A DNA stretch of 33,127 nucleotides, taken from UBA6183 sp041302975. GTDB lineage: Bacteria > Bacteroidota > Bacteroidia > UKL13-3. The position numbers and the translations under genes were made by a program. Below the pieces are notes generated by a model, which was not told where the DNA came from, did no database searches, and worked only from the letters and a program-made list of their open reading frames with translations. Every line of letters begins with the position of its first letter. Positions within the stretch are counted from its first letter, which is position 1. Below are positions 30,763-33,127 of the stretch, in pieces. The stretch lies in the NCBI GenBank assembly GCA_041302975.1, contig JBFYQC010000002.1, positions 1 to 33,127 on the forward strand, written 5' to 3'.

Positions 30763-31767
30763 TTAATCGTTGCTGCTATTGTAAGCCCACTTTAAATAAA
30801 TGGAGCCCCATGTAAATCCTCCGCCAAAAGCAGATAAAACCAGGTTGTCTCCTTTTTTCAATTTATTTTCCCACTCCCACAACAACAAAGGCAAGGTACC
30901 ATTTGTGGTATTCCCAAAATGATCAATATTAATCATCACCTTGTCTTTATCCAATCCCATGCGCTCGGCAGTGGCATCAATAATTCTTAAGTTAGCTTGA
31001 TGCGGAACAAGATAAGTAACATCTTCGGCAGTTAAGTTGTTTCGTTCCATTATTTGGGCGGATACATCCGCCATGCCTGTAACTGCAAATTTAAATACAG
31101 CTTTTCCATCTTGATAAACAAAATGTTCGCGGGCATCTACCGTTTCGTGTGTTGGTGGTTTTAAAGACCCACCGGCCTTTTGATGCAGATAGTGACGGCC
31201 TTGACCATCAATTTTCAGCACACTATCTATTACTCCATTACCTTCTTCGTTTGGTTCAAGTAAAACACATCCTAAACCATCACCAAATATAATGCAAGTG
31301 TTTCTATCAGTATAATCAATAATTGACGACATTTTATCGCCACCAACTACCAATACGTTTTTATGTTTACCCGATTCGATGAAAGAAGCTGCAGTTTGAA
31401 TGGCGAATAAAAAGCCAGAACAAGCAGCGGCTAAATCAAAACCCCATGCATTTTTAGCACCAATTTTATCAGCTAAAATACAAGCAGTTGAAGGGAATAC
31501 CATATCAGGCGTTACTGTAGCGAAAATGATTAGCTCTATATCATTTGCTGTAATTCCACGCTTTTTTAATAAGCCATTAACGGCTTCAACTCCCATATCG
31601 GAAGTAGCCAGACCGGGAGTATTTAGTAACCTTCTTTCTTTGATACCAGTACGTGTGGTTATCCACTCGTCTGAAGTATCTACTAATTTCTCCAACTCTG
31701 CATTGGTTAGTCTGTATTCAGGAACGTATCCATGAACGCAGGTAATTGCGGCTGTAATTTTACTCAT
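30763..31767 (-). CDS. fabH: 3-oxoacyl-ACP synthase III (KAS III)
   Basis: The 334-residue thiolase-fold enzyme condenses a short acyl-CoA with malonyl-ACP to start fatty-acid synthesis. The triad is visible: Cys116 in AAACSGF, His256 in VPHQANLRI and Asn286 in HFGNTTNG. The start is one base after the plsX stop, and accB follows 65 bases after its own stop. It is therefore part of an initiation module with plsX, accB and accC. Confidence 0.95.
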   Translation of the reverse strand: MSKITAAITCVHGYVPEYRLTNAELEKLVDTSDEWITTRTGIKERRLLNTPGLATSDMGVEAVNGLLKKRGITANDIELIIFATVTPDMVFPSTACILADKIGAKNAWGFDLAAACSGFLFAIQTAASFIESGKHKNVLVVGGDKMSSIIDYTDRNTCIIFGDGLGCVLLEPNEEGNGVIDSVLKIDGQGRHYLHQKAGGSLKPPTHETVDAREHFVYQDGKAVFKFAVTGMADVSAQIMERNNLTAEDVTYLVPHQANLRIIDATAERMGLDKDKVMINIDHFGNTTNGTLPLLLWEWENKLKKGDNLVLSAFGGGFTWGSIYLKWAYNSSND

Positions 31768-31768
31768 T

Positions 31769-32728
31769 CTAGTTTACCGGTAGTACCAGATTTTTAAATT
31801 CTTCTCTTATGATGCTGCATAAACCGGAATCTGAAACATCCTTGGCGGTAAAAATCATATTTTTAAATGCCTTGGCGTTTGAAATACCATGTCCGATAAT
31901 TACAGGAGCGTTAACACCAAGAATTGGTGTACCTCCATAATTTTCATAATTAAAACGATCAAGGTATTCGTCAGTACTTCCACGCTTTTTCACTACATAA
32001 TAAAAAGCTTCGTATGCTTTAAGAATAATATTTCCTACAAACCCTTCGCATACTATAACATCACTTTTGTCGGTCAATAAATCGCGGCCTTCCACATTTC
32101 CAATAAAATTAAATGGTCCTCCGCTTTCTAACAACTGGTGTGCTGCGATAGTAACTAAATTACCCTTTTCTTTTTCTTCACCGATGCTCATTAAACCAAC
32201 ACGAGGAGCATCAACTTTAAGCACATGTTTCATCATCAGCGAGCCCAAAACAGCAAACTGGTAAAGCACATCGGGCTTACAATCTGCATTAACGCCCACA
32301 TCCAACAGCAAACCGGTTTTACCGTTAGGCTTAGGCACAGTGGCAGTAATACAAGGGCGAATAACTCCTTCAATAGGTTTAACAGAGAACATGGCACCAA
32401 CTAACATGGCACCAGTATTACCGGCACTCACAAAAGAGTCGATTTGTTTTGCAGCTAAATGGCCGAAACCAACAGCAATGCTTGAGTTACGCTTTTGCGA
32501 TATTGCTTTTGTGGGATGCTCTCCCATCTCAATTACCTCTGTGGTGTGCACAAAATCAAAGTCTGATTCATTGGCACCGTTTTCGGCTAGCAATTGTTTG
32601 GCTATTGGTTCATCACCAAATAAAACAATTCTAACATCAGAAGATAACTCTTTTTGGGCAAGGATAGCTCCTTTAATAGCCTCAAGGGGGGCAAAATCGC
32701 CTCCCATAATATCAAAGCCTATTCTCAT
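31769..32728 (-). CDS. plsX: Phosphate acyltransferase PlsX
   Basis: The 319-residue enzyme makes acyl-phosphate from acyl-ACP for phospholipid synthesis. It begins MRIGFDIMGGDFAPLEAIKG and contains SAGNTGAMLVGAM, LLDVGVNADCKPD and VCEGFVGNIILKAYE, all family hallmarks. ATG 32728 is preferred over a TTG one codon upstream. It lies between rpmF (25-base gap) and fabH (one-base gap), the classic yceD-rpmF-plsX-fabH order. Confidence 0.96.
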   Translation of the reverse strand: MRIGFDIMGGDFAPLEAIKGAILAQKELSSDVRIVLFGDEPIAKQLLAENGANESDFDFVHTTEVIEMGEHPTKAISQKRNSSIAVGFGHLAAKQIDSFVSAGNTGAMLVGAMFSVKPIEGVIRPCITATVPKPNGKTGLLLDVGVNADCKPDVLYQFAVLGSLMMKHVLKVDAPRVGLMSIGEEKEKGNLVTIAAHQLLESGGPFNFIGNVEGRDLLTDKSDVIVCEGFVGNIILKAYEAFYYVVKKRGSTDEYLDRFNYENYGGTPILGVNAPVIIGHGISNAKAFKNMIFTAKDVSDSGLCSIIREEFKNLVLPVN

Positions 32729-32753
32729 CAAGTAGTAAGGGTTTGGGTGAATA

Positions 32754-32939
32754 TTAAACGTCTTTTCTCATGTCAGGGAACACTAACTTACCTTTGTAAA
32801 AGCCATCAGCAGTTACACGGTGACGTAAGTGTGTTTCGCCAGAAGTAGCATCAACAGAAAGGGTTGGATTAACACCTTTGTAGTGAGTTCTTCTCTTGTC
32901 TCTGCGAGTGTTCGAAATTTTTCGCTTTGGATTTGGCAT
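32754..32939 (-). CDS. rpmF: 50S ribosomal protein bL32
   Basis: The 61-residue protein begins MPNPKRKISNTRRDKRRTHY and contains the family's SVDATSGETHLRHRVTADGFYKGK. It has no cysteines and so is the zinc-free form. It is located between the DUF177 gene (11-base gap) and plsX, as in most bacteria. Confidence 0.95.
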   Translation of the reverse strand: MPNPKRKISNTRRDKRRTHYKGVNPTLSVDATSGETHLRHRVTADGFYKGKLVFPDMRKDV

Positions 32940-32950
32940 AATTGTATGTT

Positions 32951-33127
32951 TTAGTTATTGTTAAAAATTCCTTTTAGTTTGTCCCACATTGGGTTTGTTT
33001 GATTACCGTCTTTATCATCGCTCTCGAAGTTATTGATTTTACTCACCAACTCCGGATTACATTTTTTTCCAGCCATCTCACAAACATTACGTGGAGGTAT
33101 GCTTAGTACAAACGACTCATACAGATA
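32951..33127 (-). CDS. DUF177/YceD family protein, C-terminal part
   Basis: Only the last 58 codons lie in the window; the 5' end is beyond the right edge. The reading frame shows YESFVLSIPPRNVCEMAGKK, a second cysteine right after it (the CX6C pair of the family), and the C-terminal NPMWDKLKGIFNNN that resembles the DPRWxxLxxL ending of YceD proteins. YceD is linked to 23S rRNA accumulation in other bacteria. Its place before rpmF supports the assignment. Confidence 0.85.
   Translation of the reverse strand, partial: YLYESFVLSIPPRNVCEMAGKKCNPELVSKINNFESDDKDGNQTNPMWDKLKGIFNNN

Overview
This window is a stretch of core chromosome from a low-GC member of the Bacteroidota. Four things point there. 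Promoters fit the TTTG-N19-TAnnTTTG pattern, clearest in front of the tRNA at the left end. Almost no start codon has a Shine-Dalgarno sequence. An S46 dipeptidyl-peptidase, a DUF3109 protein and small SusC-independent beta-barrels are present. The ribosomal cluster lacks tuf between fusA and rpsJ. Absence of map between secY and infA and a sigma-54-like site before clpP lean away from Bacteroides itself, but I cannot name a genus.

Left arm, plus strand (1-10714): tRNA-Leu(UAG) with its own promoter and terminator; trigger factor (tig), clpP and clpX, a chaperone/protease set; three tandem paralogous small outer-membrane barrels; then, on the minus strand, a periplasmic S46 (DPP11-like) peptidase; then plus-strand queG and an outer-membrane barrel protein with an extra C-terminal domain. 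The tig-clpP gap (1749-2157) holds a degenerate hairpin-rich repeat and a candidate sigma-54 promoter.

Middle and right, minus strand (28487 down to 11348): one uninterrupted str-S10-spc-alpha ribosomal superoperon, rpsL-rpsG-fusA-rpsJ-rplC-rplD-rplW-rplB-rpsS-rplV-rpsC-rplP-rpmC-rpsQ-rplN-rplX-rplE-rpsN-rpsH-rplF-rplR-rpsE-rpmD-rplO-secY-infA-rpmJ-rpsM-rpsK-rpsD-rpoA-rplQ. It opens with a roughly 300-bp leader carrying two good promoters and closes with a strong terminator, followed by a DUF3109 gene. Two internal features break the tight packing: a 149-bp structured gap between rpsN and rpsH, and an internal promoter before infA. rplF alone has a textbook Shine-Dalgarno sequence, which is unusual in this phylum.

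Right end, minus strand (33127 down to 28791): partial DUF177/YceD gene, rpmF, plsX, fabH, accB and accC, the phospholipid/fatty-acid initiation cluster, ended by a terminator just before the rpsL promoters.

Most of the window is ordinary housekeeping DNA. I found no defence locus, CRISPR, integrase or obvious island. The points worth a second look are regulatory (the rplF Shine-Dalgarno, the rpsN-rpsH gap, the rpsL leader, the clpP upstream region) and two poorly characterised outer-membrane protein groups.
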